A stretch of 13,557 bases of DNA, from assembly GCA_937876695.1 (NCBI GenBank), contig CALFHW010000183.1, forward strand, positions 1 to 13,557, in the 5' to 3' direction. A program made the translations under genes and the position numbers. Shown in pieces: positions 1-6,809 of the stretch. The DNA comes from an uncultured bacterium (GTDB taxonomy: Bacteria; Patescibacteriota; Dojkabacteria; CALFHW01). The number at the start of each line of letters is the position of its first letter. The stretch's first letter is position 1. The notes beneath the pieces are model-generated. The model saw nothing but the letters and a program-made list of their open reading frames with translations, did no database searches and was not told the DNA's origin.

Positions 1-305
1 TAGTAGTCAATTAATGTCTTCTTGGGCTCCTTACCAAAGACATCATCAGAGTACTTTTCGCCTGCTTTAATTATAGCTTGTCCCATATCATCAGGAGTAA
101 CACCTTCACTTTGCATGTGCGTACAAAATGCAATTGAGAGCTCTCTGGGAAAGCCTGTTGGGTTTGATCCCAGTTTGGAGTCAATAATAGAACCGTGTTT
201 TTCAAATCCTACTGCTAGGAGTTCTGGGTGCGATGCCCCAACATATCCTAAGTCGCCGCCATTTGTTTCTTCTATTCCACCTTTTCCCGGAACATCACCA
301 GCCAT
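1..305 (-). CDS. hypothetical protein, N-terminal part, runs off left edge
   Basis: Reading the minus strand from an ATG at 305 gives 101 codons with no stop up to the window edge, so only the N-terminal part is visible. The protein starts MAGDVPGKGGIEE and is rich in Gly and acidic residues. It contains the segments GYVGASHPELL, SNPTGFPRELSIAFCTHM and DDMGQAIIKAGEKYSDD. I see no signal peptide, membrane segment or recognised motif and do not recognise the family. A plus-strand frame also stays open here, but the minus-strand product looks more like a soluble protein (mixed helices, acidic/basic balance) and has a -10 box upstream. It is divergent from the 436 operon. The coding call is moderately sure; the function is unknown. 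Confidence 0.6.
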   Translation of the reverse strand, partial: MAGDVPGKGGIEETNGGDLGYVGASHPELLAVGFEKHGSIIDSKLGSNPTGFPRELSIAFCTHMQSEGVTPDDMGQAIIKAGEKYSDDVFGKEPKKTLIDY

Positions 306-354
306 TTTTTAATGCGCTAATATTTTATATCAAATGGGCAGTTAATATGTTGTG

Positions 355-360
355 ATTATA
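355..360 (-). promoter_or_regulatory. -10 box for the leftmost minus-strand gene
   Basis: TATAAT on the minus strand, with a weak TTGGAG 17 nt upstream. It would give a leader of about 45 nt before the ATG at 305. The adjacent AT-rich stretch at 316-330 could also supply a -10 element, so the assignment is tentative. Confidence 0.4.
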
Positions 361-424
361 CACATTGAGGTTGTTTTCTCCAAATATTGCAGACTAAATC
401 CGCTTAGTGACAACCAATATAGGT

Positions 425-430
425 TATAAT
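425..430 (+). promoter_or_regulatory. -10 box of the four-gene operon; leaderless start
   Basis: A perfect TATAAT ends 5 nt before the ATG at 436. Transcription normally starts about 7 nt after the -10 box, so the first nucleotide should fall at or next to the start codon, giving a leaderless mRNA. No good -35 hexamer lies 16-18 nt upstream (GCTTAG at 402-407). The same -10/ATG distance recurs at 8062-8067 (minus) and 11032-11037 in this window. Confidence 0.65.
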
Positions 431-435
431 GCCTT

Positions 436-1485
436 ATGAGCAGCAAATCTATATTTGAAAATACCATCAAAAAAGTTCTTCAGCGACAAGACCTTAGTTT
501 TAGTGAATCATATTCGACATTTAAATCTATTCTTGACGAGGAGCTTGGTATTGCGGGAGAAGTGAGCTTCGGGGCTCTTTTTGGCGCGCTGCAAACCAAG
601 GGTCCAACAAAGGAGGAGATTCTAGGATTGATCAAGGTGGTATTGGATTACGATCGTCAGACTATCAGTTATGAAAAATCTAGTGAGCTTTCAGGCATAG
701 TCGGGAGTGGTAAAGATGATCTCAAAACTTTCAATATCAGCACTGCCTCGGCCATTGTCGCAGCAGCAGCAGGATATAAAGTAGTGAAGAATGGCTCGCG
801 TTCTGAGTCTAGTATCGCTGGGACCACTGATGTATTGGAGCATATGGGTTTCAATGTTATTCTAGATCCAAGTAAAGTATTAAATCTTCTAGAGAGAACT
901 AATTTCACATTTTGCGATGCTTCACAATATTTTCCAAGAATGGGTAAGCTTTATGTAGGTAAGTTCCTTTTCCCTCACCCATTAAGCTACGTACTATCAA
1001 TTGCCAGTGGTTTGGAGTTTAGGAGAATACTGTTTGGTCTATCTCTTAGCCAAACAGAACTCGTAGCTGAACTATTACAGGATCTGGGGATGGATAGATT
1101 TATGGTAGTTGCAGGCACTGATCTACGCGGTAAAACACTGGACGAAATTTCGAACATCGGCCCCACAAAGGTATCTGATAATTTTACTGGCAGCATTCGA
1201 ACATATACAATTACTCCTGAAGATTTTGGTTTTAAGACACATAAATATGAGGCGATTCAGCAAGGAAATTCAGTCTCTGACAATGTGTCAATATTGAAGA
1301 GGGCCTTATCAGGGGAGATCAAGGATGGAGCTTATGAAGTTGTTGTTATGAATGCAGGAGCTTTGATAAGCGTGGCTTCTGATAATCTGGATATGAAAGA
1401 AGGAATTAAAAAAGCGCAAAAGGCCATAGACTCAGGCGAAGCACTAGTAAAGCTTAACGAAGTAATCCAGATCTCAAATGAGTAA
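436..1485 (+). CDS. TrpD-like phosphoribosyltransferase, substrate unknown
   Basis: A 349-residue protein of the anthranilate phosphoribosyltransferase (TrpD) fold: N-terminal helical domain (about 1-75), then the PRPP-binding domain. PRPP/Mg motifs are kept in modified form: GSGKD at 90-94 (GTGGD in TrpD), NIST at 100-103, KNGSR at 118-122 (KHGNR in TrpD) and the metal-binding DE pair at 236-237. Positions that bind anthranilate differ: His and Asn of KHGNR are Asn and Ser, and the conserved Arg plus the following fN-LGPL segment are not recognisable around 185-205. It therefore probably moves phosphoribose onto another acceptor, perhaps another aromatic amine; that is inference. No other trp genes are nearby. 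It is the first gene of the operon, with a leaderless-type start and no Shine-Dalgarno, and its end overlaps the next gene by 8 nt. Family call is strong; tryptophan synthesis is unlikely. Confidence 0.85.
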   Translation: MSSKSIFENTIKKVLQRQDLSFSESYSTFKSILDEELGIAGEVSFGALFGALQTKGPTKEEILGLIKVVLDYDRQTISYEKSSELSGIVGSGKDDLKTFNISTASAIVAAAAGYKVVKNGSRSESSIAGTTDVLEHMGFNVILDPSKVLNLLERTNFTFCDASQYFPRMGKLYVGKFLFPHPLSYVLSIASGLEFRRILFGLSLSQTELVAELLQDLGMDRFMVVAGTDLRGKTLDEISNIGPTKVSDNFTGSIRTYTITPEDFGFKTHKYEAIQQGNSVSDNVSILKRALSGEIKDGAYEVVVMNAGALISVASDNLDMKEGIKKAQKAIDSGEALVKLNEVIQISNE

Positions 1486-2773
1486 TAAATTTTGGAACGA
1501 AAAGGTAGAGACCATTTCCACTGAAGAACTGGAAAAGCTACAACTCTTAAAACTAAACAAAATCATTAATTATACACATAGGTATTCTCCTTTTTATCAA
1601 GTAAAGTTCGGGAAAAATAAGATCCAGAAACTGAAGAAATTATCAGATATTCAATCACTGCCATTAACAAGTAAATCAGAGATAATCAATGCCAATATGG
1701 ATGACTTGATTGCTACCGACAAGAAAAGAGTAGTTGAAGTTCATTTATCCTCCGCGACTACAAATAAGCCCTCACCTTCCTTCTGGACTGACACGGACCT
1801 CAAAAAAAGTTCTACGTATTTGGCTAGAACTTGGTATATGCAAGGTGTAAGACAGGAAACTACTTTCGGAATGCTAGCCTCATACGGAATGTTTTCAGCA
1901 GGCCTGCTTAATCATTATGCTATTCAAGAGATCGGAGCCTTTGTGGTTCCTGTAAGTCATAGTCCTGCAGAAAAGACACTAAATTACTTAGACATGTTTC
2001 AGGTTGATTCGGTGGCAAGCGTGGCATCTTATTACCTATATATGATAAACAAGCTTAGCTCTGGTAGCCATGTCAAAACAAATCTTAATCTGAAGAACAT
2101 TATTGCAGGTGGCGAACCTTTTACTGAGAATCAAAGACACTATATTGAAAAGAGCCTTAACGTCAAGATGTATGACCAGTACGGACTCTGTGAAATTAAT
2201 ACAGGACTTGCTGGGGAATGCGCATATCAGAATGGGCTACACATACTAGCTGATTATGCATATCCCGAAATAATTAATCCTGAGACGCTACAGGCATGTG
2301 AACCTGGTGAATCTGGTGAGCTTGTACTCACAACACTTGAAAGAGAGGCGTCGCCTTTAATTCGTTATCGGACTGGGGATATAACTAGCATCAACTATGA
2401 GACATGCAAGTGTGGAAGAACAATGCCACGATTGTCTAGATTTAAAGAGCGAGTTCACGACACAATTTTTTATAAAGGAAGTAAGATACAGACCAATGAT
2501 ATAAAAGCTTTTCTCGAGGAGCTGGGTGGATATGTCGATCCCTACTTCTGGACATTACAAATTCAGGGCAGTATGTCGGATCAAAACATGCTGTTGAAGT
2601 TGATAAATAGAAACGATATGAGGTTAGCCAGTTTTAGCACTTATATAGCAGCCAAACTATTAAAGCGTTTCGGAATTCGCATAGAGGTGGATATACTTAG
2701 TGCAGAAGAAATTGATAACATGGGTAGTGGTAAACTTAAATATATTCAAGACTTAAGAAGGGAGATTTCATGA
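1478..2773 (+). CDS. PaaK-like adenylate-forming ligase
   Basis: A 431-residue protein of the phenylacetate-CoA ligase (PaaK/LuxE-related) branch of the adenylate-forming enzymes, which activate a carboxylate with ATP and usually pass it to CoA or another thiol. Visible motifs: N-terminal YTHRYSPFY (32-40), a phosphate loop SSATTNKPSP (91-100; usual form SSGTTGKPT), GGEPF (211-215), YDQYGLCE (232-239), GELVLTT (280-286) and LIRYRTGD (294-301) with the ribose-binding Asp. A C-x-CGR knot (310-314) follows, as in PaaK. The phosphate loop has lost two Gly residues, which may lower or change activity. It overlaps the preceding gene by 8 nt and the following ALDH gene by 4 nt (ATGA), so translation is probably coupled. 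A ligase next to an aldehyde dehydrogenase recalls the LuxE/LuxC acid-reduction pair, but the substrate is unknown. Confidence 0.85.
   Translation: MSNKFWNEKVETISTEELEKLQLLKLNKIINYTHRYSPFYQVKFGKNKIQKLKKLSDIQSLPLTSKSEIINANMDDLIATDKKRVVEVHLSSATTNKPSPSFWTDTDLKKSSTYLARTWYMQGVRQETTFGMLASYGMFSAGLLNHYAIQEIGAFVVPVSHSPAEKTLNYLDMFQVDSVASVASYYLYMINKLSSGSHVKTNLNLKNIIAGGEPFTENQRHYIEKSLNVKMYDQYGLCEINTGLAGECAYQNGLHILADYAYPEIINPETLQACEPGESGELVLTTLEREASPLIRYRTGDITSINYETCKCGRTMPRLSRFKERVHDTIFYKGSKIQTNDIKAFLEELGGYVDPYFWTLQIQGSMSDQNMLLKLINRNDMRLASFSTYIAAKLLKRFGIRIEVDILSAEEIDNMGSGKLKYIQDLRREIS
2758..2764 (+). promoter_or_regulatory. Shine-Dalgarno for the ALDH gene
   Basis: AAGGGAG, five nucleotides before the ATG at 2770. 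It is the clearest ribosome binding site in the window and supports the ATG within the ATGA overlap as the true start. Most other starts here lack such a site. Confidence 0.6.
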
Positions 2774-4074
2774 GCCAACGGCAATTGATTTCAATAATTG
2801 ATGGATTGAAAGTAGATGGTGGCAGAAGCCAGGAGGTAGTAAACCCTTATACTTCGCGTGCAGTGGCACTAATTCAATTATTGGAGAGATTGCCTGGGAC
2901 TAGTCATCATAGGCATACGGACGATAACAATATAATGTTGGACAAGGTCTTGAGTAATTTTGCAGTTTTACTGGAAAATCATGCTCAAGAATTGGTTTCG
3001 TTAGCTGCTGAAGAAACGGGTAGTCCTATTAAGTATCACCAAGACGATATTAGAGCAGTCATAGAATTCACTAAAGGAGTGGCCGTCTATAAGGATAGGA
3101 TGGAAAGTGAGGAGTATAAACTAGAAGCTAAAGGTAGAATTCTAATTTTGTTGTCGGCAAATGAGCCTTTGGTGCTTTTTGTGGTGACTGTGTTATCAGC
3201 TCTAATTAGTGGAAATAGTGTATTTGTAAAACCATCCTCAAAGACCCCTTCTGTGCCTCATAAGCTAACAGAGCTGCTACTAGCTGCGGGTATGCCTGCT
3301 TCAAGGGTGAGTATTGTGTTGACCTCCCAGGAAGGAACGCAGTCGTTATTAGCATCAGGTGAATTTAATATGGCGTTATCCTTTGGCAGTTCCATTGTTA
3401 ATGAGCAACTCCAAAAGGTTTGCCATTCTTCAACCCAATTTATACCTGAAAATGAAGGGAATGATTGGGCATATGTAGATGAGCTACCAGCTCAGGAGAT
3501 TGAGCAGTTGTCAAAAGTATTAGTGAATTCTTTTACAAAGCACAACGGGCAAATGTGCGATGCAGTTAGAGGGATACTTGTTCACAAGTCTATCTACAAA
3601 GAGCTAGTTGATGGCATGAAAGATGGTTTGCAAAAATTGAATATTGGAAACCCCATGGAAAAGACTTCGGACATAGGGTCGCTGCTTTGGTCTTCTAGCA
3701 AGGGGGACGTTAATCAGTCCAAGCCGATTCTGATTGAACTGAAAGACTTAAAGAGTGAGATGGTTTCTGAACCCGCATTTGCTCCTGTCTGCTGGCTAAA
3801 ATCTGTTGCAAATGCTGATGAAGCGCTGAGTCTATATAATACTTACAACAGGCATGGTTTGGGCTTTTCAATATTCTCTCATTCCAAGGAGGCCATAGAT
3901 CTTCTTAGTCACAAGATCAATGCGGGTCGGATTAACATTAATGTTAATCCCGTTGATATAAATATTTTCAGCCCTTGGGGGGGAATTCGTAAAAGCGGGC
4001 AAAACGGTCCTAGTAGTTGGATTGAGCGCTTTACAAACAAAAAACTTATTAATACTGGTAAATATGGAGGTTAA
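2770..4074 (+). CDS. aldehyde dehydrogenase superfamily protein
   Basis: A 434-residue NAD(P)-dependent aldehyde dehydrogenase superfamily member, somewhat shorter than typical ALDHs (about 480-500). The order of motifs is normal: SALISGNSVFVKPSSKTP (143-160) for cofactor binding, SFGSS (204-208) for the usual F-T-GS turn, the general-base Glu at 227 (PENEGND replacing ELGGKD), the nucleophile Cys263 in HNGQMCDA, EPAFAPV (334-340), and WGGIRKSG (403-410) near the end. Both catalytic residues are present, so it is probably active. It may oxidise an aldehyde or, working with the PaaK-like ligase, reduce an activated acid; the sequence does not decide direction. Overlaps: 4 nt with the upstream gene and 11 nt with the downstream RibD-like gene. 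Confidence 0.9.
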   Translation: MSQRQLISIIDGLKVDGGRSQEVVNPYTSRAVALIQLLERLPGTSHHRHTDDNNIMLDKVLSNFAVLLENHAQELVSLAAEETGSPIKYHQDDIRAVIEFTKGVAVYKDRMESEEYKLEAKGRILILLSANEPLVLFVVTVLSALISGNSVFVKPSSKTPSVPHKLTELLLAAGMPASRVSIVLTSQEGTQSLLASGEFNMALSFGSSIVNEQLQKVCHSSTQFIPENEGNDWAYVDELPAQEIEQLSKVLVNSFTKHNGQMCDAVRGILVHKSIYKELVDGMKDGLQKLNIGNPMEKTSDIGSLLWSSSKGDVNQSKPILIELKDLKSEMVSEPAFAPVCWLKSVANADEALSLYNTYNRHGLGFSIFSHSKEAIDLLSHKINAGRININVNPVDINIFSPWGGIRKSGQNGPSSWIERFTNKKLINTGKYGG

Positions 4075-4726
4075 ACTTTTAGTCGGTGTTTCAGTGGACG
4101 GCAAGGTGACTATTGGACAAGGCCGGAGCAGTAAAGAATTTGCTAAGCTCCTTACAGAAAAGATGGGGCAGCCAATTCGAGAGCTAAGAGAGTGGGCTGA
4201 TATCATAATCGTGAGTCGTAAAACAATAGAATACGATAACTCCTCGCTGAAATCTACCAGCAACTCAAAACTAATTCGAGCTGTGATTGACCGAAACCTC
4301 ATAATTCCAGCAGAGAGGCAATTTTTCGACGGATCAGTTGAGAGTATAGTATTCACCACTATTCAAGATGAAAATGAAATTGCAAGATATAGACGAGAGC
4401 GTCAATGTGTTGTAATTAACATACAAAGGGAGAACTTTTTTAATGGGTTAACAGATTATCTAAAAACCAAAGGTTTTGATAGGGTGATGTTTGAAGGTGG
4501 AGGCAATTTTAATGATTTGTTACTAAAGAGTAAGATAGTGAATGAATTGGTAGTCGCATATTTCCCTTTCATAATTGGTGGTTATACAACTCCAACTCTG
4601 GTTGATGGGAATGGGATATCAAATATAGATGAGGCATTAAGATTAAAATTGATCCAATCAAGAATTGTTGACGAAAATCTAGTAGTCAACAACTACCAGA
4701 TTACCTATCGGAATGATCGAGCTTGA
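4064..4726 (+). CDS. RibD C-terminal-type reductase (DHFR-like fold)
   Basis: A 220-residue stand-alone reductase domain of the RibD_C family. In riboflavin synthesis this domain uses NADPH to reduce the ribosylamino group of a pyrimidine to ribitylamino. Motifs: VGVSVDGKV (7-15), WADIIIVSRKTIEYDNSSL (44-62), the EGGG turn (144-147) and FPFIIGG (167-173). The deaminase half of RibD is absent, and no other riboflavin gene is near. I chose the ATG at 4064 because the conserved domain begins at once (MEVKLLVGVS); a TTG at 4022 in the same frame would add 14 residues not expected in the family. Next to a TrpD-like phosphoribosyltransferase, a role in reducing a phosphoribosylated amine to a ribityl compound is attractive, but inferred. 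Its 3' end overlaps the convergent minus-strand gene by 26 nt. Confidence 0.85.
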   Translation: MEVKLLVGVSVDGKVTIGQGRSSKEFAKLLTEKMGQPIRELREWADIIIVSRKTIEYDNSSLKSTSNSKLIRAVIDRNLIIPAERQFFDGSVESIVFTTIQDENEIARYRRERQCVVINIQRENFFNGLTDYLKTKGFDRVMFEGGGNFNDLLLKSKIVNELVVAYFPFIIGGYTTPTLVDGNGISNIDEALRLKLIQSRIVDENLVVNNYQITYRNDRA

Positions 4727-5714
4727 TTCTAGTCTTTAGAAACTGATTGGTAGGCTCCCCCGCTGTAGTTATTCCTGGGTTTATAGCTATCTCAGGAATA
4801 TGCGTGCTTACTGCACGGTAATGTCTTGCCCTCAGACCTCTTAATAGACTGTCAATTCTTCGAATTTGGTTAGAATTCGGTAACAACTCACCTAGTCCTT
4901 TGCCACCAGCATTATCAATATATGTAATTACTTCTTGTAAAAGAATTGCGCCGTTTTTGGGCATATAGTTCATCGTTCTACTCCAATAGTTTCTAATTTC
5001 GACAGGCGTTTGATCTCCCATTAGAAGAATATCGACCAACGGTAGCGATGCCGAGAACTGTCCGCCTGCGCCCTTTGCGCCCTCACGGTAAGGGTGTCGT
5101 TCATGGAAGCGGCTAAATACTGCAAAGCTCTCGGGCTGGATAATGTTATAGAAAGCGGCCATAGACTCCATATTTTCAGTCAATAACGTGGCTACTTCAT
5201 TCAACTCTGGATATTCGGGAGTATCATTATCCTTATCACTTAATTGCTGACGAAGATGGTAAAGAATATCGATCATTGTGCCGAAGTTATCTTCAATTTG
5301 CATATGGCCTTCATAAAATAACTTCTCCTCCACCGCTAATTGTCCTGAGGTGAACACCCGTATTGCATCTCTAGGATTGCTGAAGATTAAATCTTCATAG
5401 GTGAGGCCGGGTGGCCTGTCAGACATTGTAACGACATCACCTATAACCCCGAAAGCTTTATCGCTCAACCTTATCCCACGATGCGCTAATCCTTGCTCAA
5501 GGAAAAGCAAGTCTAATCGTGCACTTAATATCTCTTTATTTTCAACGCTAGGACTTCCTAGGAATTCTAAATTTAGATTCTCCACAAGTGCTGACGCAGT
5601 TGACGTTACATGATCCCGATTTGCAAATGCCTCCTCGAGTAAAACGGGAAGACTGCCTTTTACGAATGAATGAAGATTATCCCAAGAAAGAAATTTTGTT
5701 AGTTCAGCACTCAT
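4701..5714 (-). CDS. IDO/PrnB-superfamily heme protein
   Basis: A 337-residue protein that I place in the indoleamine 2,3-dioxygenase / PrnB heme superfamily from motif order. PESFAVFSRFH (194-204) leads into KGAGGQFSASLPLVDILLMG (214-233), which resembles the IDO segment GGSAGQSS...FDVLLG; then NYMPKNGAILL (249-259), like IDO RYMPPAHRNFL; then RARHYRAVSTHI (295-306), whose His298 lines up with the proximal heme ligand of IDO (YHLQIVTKYI). TTAGEPTNQFLKTR (316-329) corresponds to the C-terminal GTGGT...NFLK motif. Members oxidise indoles or tryptophan using heme; the substrate here is unknown. It is the last gene of the minus-strand operon, 6 nt after the PrnB-like gene. The pairing of two superfamily members is notable and could reflect a heterodimer or two sequential steps. 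Assignment is by eye, without a search. Confidence 0.72.
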   Translation of the reverse strand: MSAELTKFLSWDNLHSFVKGSLPVLLEEAFANRDHVTSTASALVENLNLEFLGSPSVENKEILSARLDLLFLEQGLAHRGIRLSDKAFGVIGDVVTMSDRPPGLTYEDLIFSNPRDAIRVFTSGQLAVEEKLFYEGHMQIEDNFGTMIDILYHLRQQLSDKDNDTPEYPELNEVATLLTENMESMAAFYNIIQPESFAVFSRFHERHPYREGAKGAGGQFSASLPLVDILLMGDQTPVEIRNYWSRTMNYMPKNGAILLQEVITYIDNAGGKGLGELLPNSNQIRRIDSLLRGLRARHYRAVSTHIPEIAINPGITTAGEPTNQFLKTRIKLDHSDR

Positions 5715-5720
5715 AATACA

Positions 5721-6809
5721 CTAGGTCTGGATTAATTTTATTAGGTTACGAATCTCGCTAACGCCTGAAATAAGTGCAGTTAATTTAAGCATTTCTTTGT
5801 TATTAGGGGGGATGCCCTCAGGAAATTTAATTTCTAGCATCTCTTTGGCAAGTGCTAGGTGAACTCTTCTAAAACTGACGATTGCGGTAGAAATATCTAG
5901 TAATGTAGAAAGCACATGCTTGGCGGGGGTTTCACCAGCCTCATATTTCGTTTTCAGCAGTGTATAAATTGAGGATGCATTTTCTTCTGTAACTAATCTT
6001 TTATACCCCTCCGGTAAATAGGCAAGATTATGGTTGCGGTAATTAGTATAAATTGTATCAGTGCTATCTGCACCCCACAATAAATGATCCATTAGTAGTA
6101 AGTTCATATGGGCGCCACTGGGTGGTTCATATGATTCTCCAGCGATAGAAATGTTTTTAAAGTATGGTTGTAGAGTTTGGTAAAACCATTCACTTGTAAT
6201 AGACTGACGCACATTCACCATTGCCTGTTGCATCTGTCTGAAACTATATGCAAGTCCCTCAGTCACATCTTCGGTTACATTTAGCTGCTCAGTATTGAGG
6301 GCCATGAGTCCAATTAAACCTGCATGCAAACTATTGCTCCAGTCTGTAATACTTGAGATGAAAGTCTCTTCTTGCATGCTATTAGTAAAACTGCGCCGCC
6401 TAGAGTTTGATGGATTCCAGACCGAGTAGGTATATAAGGTGTCACGTGGGGGCATTCCCAGTTCGCTACCTAATCTCACTAAAACCTCCGTTGTTTCGGG
6501 GCATATCTGTGGGTCTGGCTCAATAGTATGATAAGCCGCTACTAGAAATCCTAGGTCTCGAAGTGCAGCAATTTTTGATGGCAGGCTATAACTATCAACG
6601 GTAGCCATGGTTGGCGTATGAATGCTAATTATTTCAGCCAATGATTGTGCATCTCTTAATGCAATTTGATTCTTGATCTGATCCAGTTTGTCATCTATCA
6701 GCAACGGGTCCTCTACTCGAACAAGTTCATTTGCAACCCGGGTTTTCTGTTCACTCGGCAATTCAGTCGGTCGACCGCTGGAAACTAAGAAATCTAGTTT
6801 ATCTATCAT
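5721..6809 (-). CDS. PrnB-family (pyrrolnitrin pathway type) heme protein
   Basis: A 362-residue protein resembling PrnB, the heme enzyme that rearranges 7-chlorotryptophan to monodechloroaminopyrrolnitrin in pyrrolnitrin synthesis; the length matches (about 361). Signatures shared with PrnB as I recall its sequence: ALRDLGFLVAAY (82-93), GMPPRDTLYTYSVWNP (118-133), FYQTLQPYF (209-217), AGESYEPPSGAHMNLLLMDH (223-242) followed by LLWG, NLAYLPEGYKRLV (261-273), and SFRRVHLALAKE (312-323), where His317 would be the proximal heme ligand. The IDO-type GTGGT motif is absent, as expected for PrnB. The halogenase and oxygenase genes prnA, prnC and prnD are not in the window, so pyrrolnitrin itself is not implied; a different tryptophan or indole substrate is likely. 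The start overlaps the end of the upstream glycosyltransferase gene by 4 nt (ATGA). Confidence 0.82.
   Translation of the reverse strand: MIDKLDFLVSSGRPTELPSEQKTRVANELVRVEDPLLIDDKLDQIKNQIALRDAQSLAEIISIHTPTMATVDSYSLPSKIAALRDLGFLVAAYHTIEPDPQICPETTEVLVRLGSELGMPPRDTLYTYSVWNPSNSRRRSFTNSMQEETFISSITDWSNSLHAGLIGLMALNTEQLNVTEDVTEGLAYSFRQMQQAMVNVRQSITSEWFYQTLQPYFKNISIAGESYEPPSGAHMNLLLMDHLLWGADSTDTIYTNYRNHNLAYLPEGYKRLVTEENASSIYTLLKTKYEAGETPAKHVLSTLLDISTAIVSFRRVHLALAKEMLEIKFPEGIPPNNKEMLKLTALISGVSEIRNLIKLIQT

Noticed and set aside
22..312. Plus-strand open frame of 96 codons at the left edge
   Set aside because: The minus strand is open over the same region with a better start, an upstream -10 box and a more protein-like composition; the plus frame is Pro/Ser-rich, as expected for an antisense shadow.
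436..1485. True tryptophan-synthesis TrpD
   Set aside because: Anthranilate-contact residues are changed and no other trp gene lies nearby.
4022..4063. TTG start that would add 14 residues to the RibD-like protein
   Set aside because: The conserved domain starts at the ATG at 4064, and the extra residues are encoded inside the ALDH reading region without an additional motif or a ribosome binding site.
4727..4800. Bidirectional terminator between the converging operons
   Set aside because: No GC-rich stem with a T-run on either strand around the overlapping 3' ends.
4701..6809. A pyrrolnitrin gene cluster
   Set aside because: Only a PrnB-like gene is present; no flavin halogenase (PrnA, PrnC) or Rieske oxygenase (PrnD) is seen in the window.
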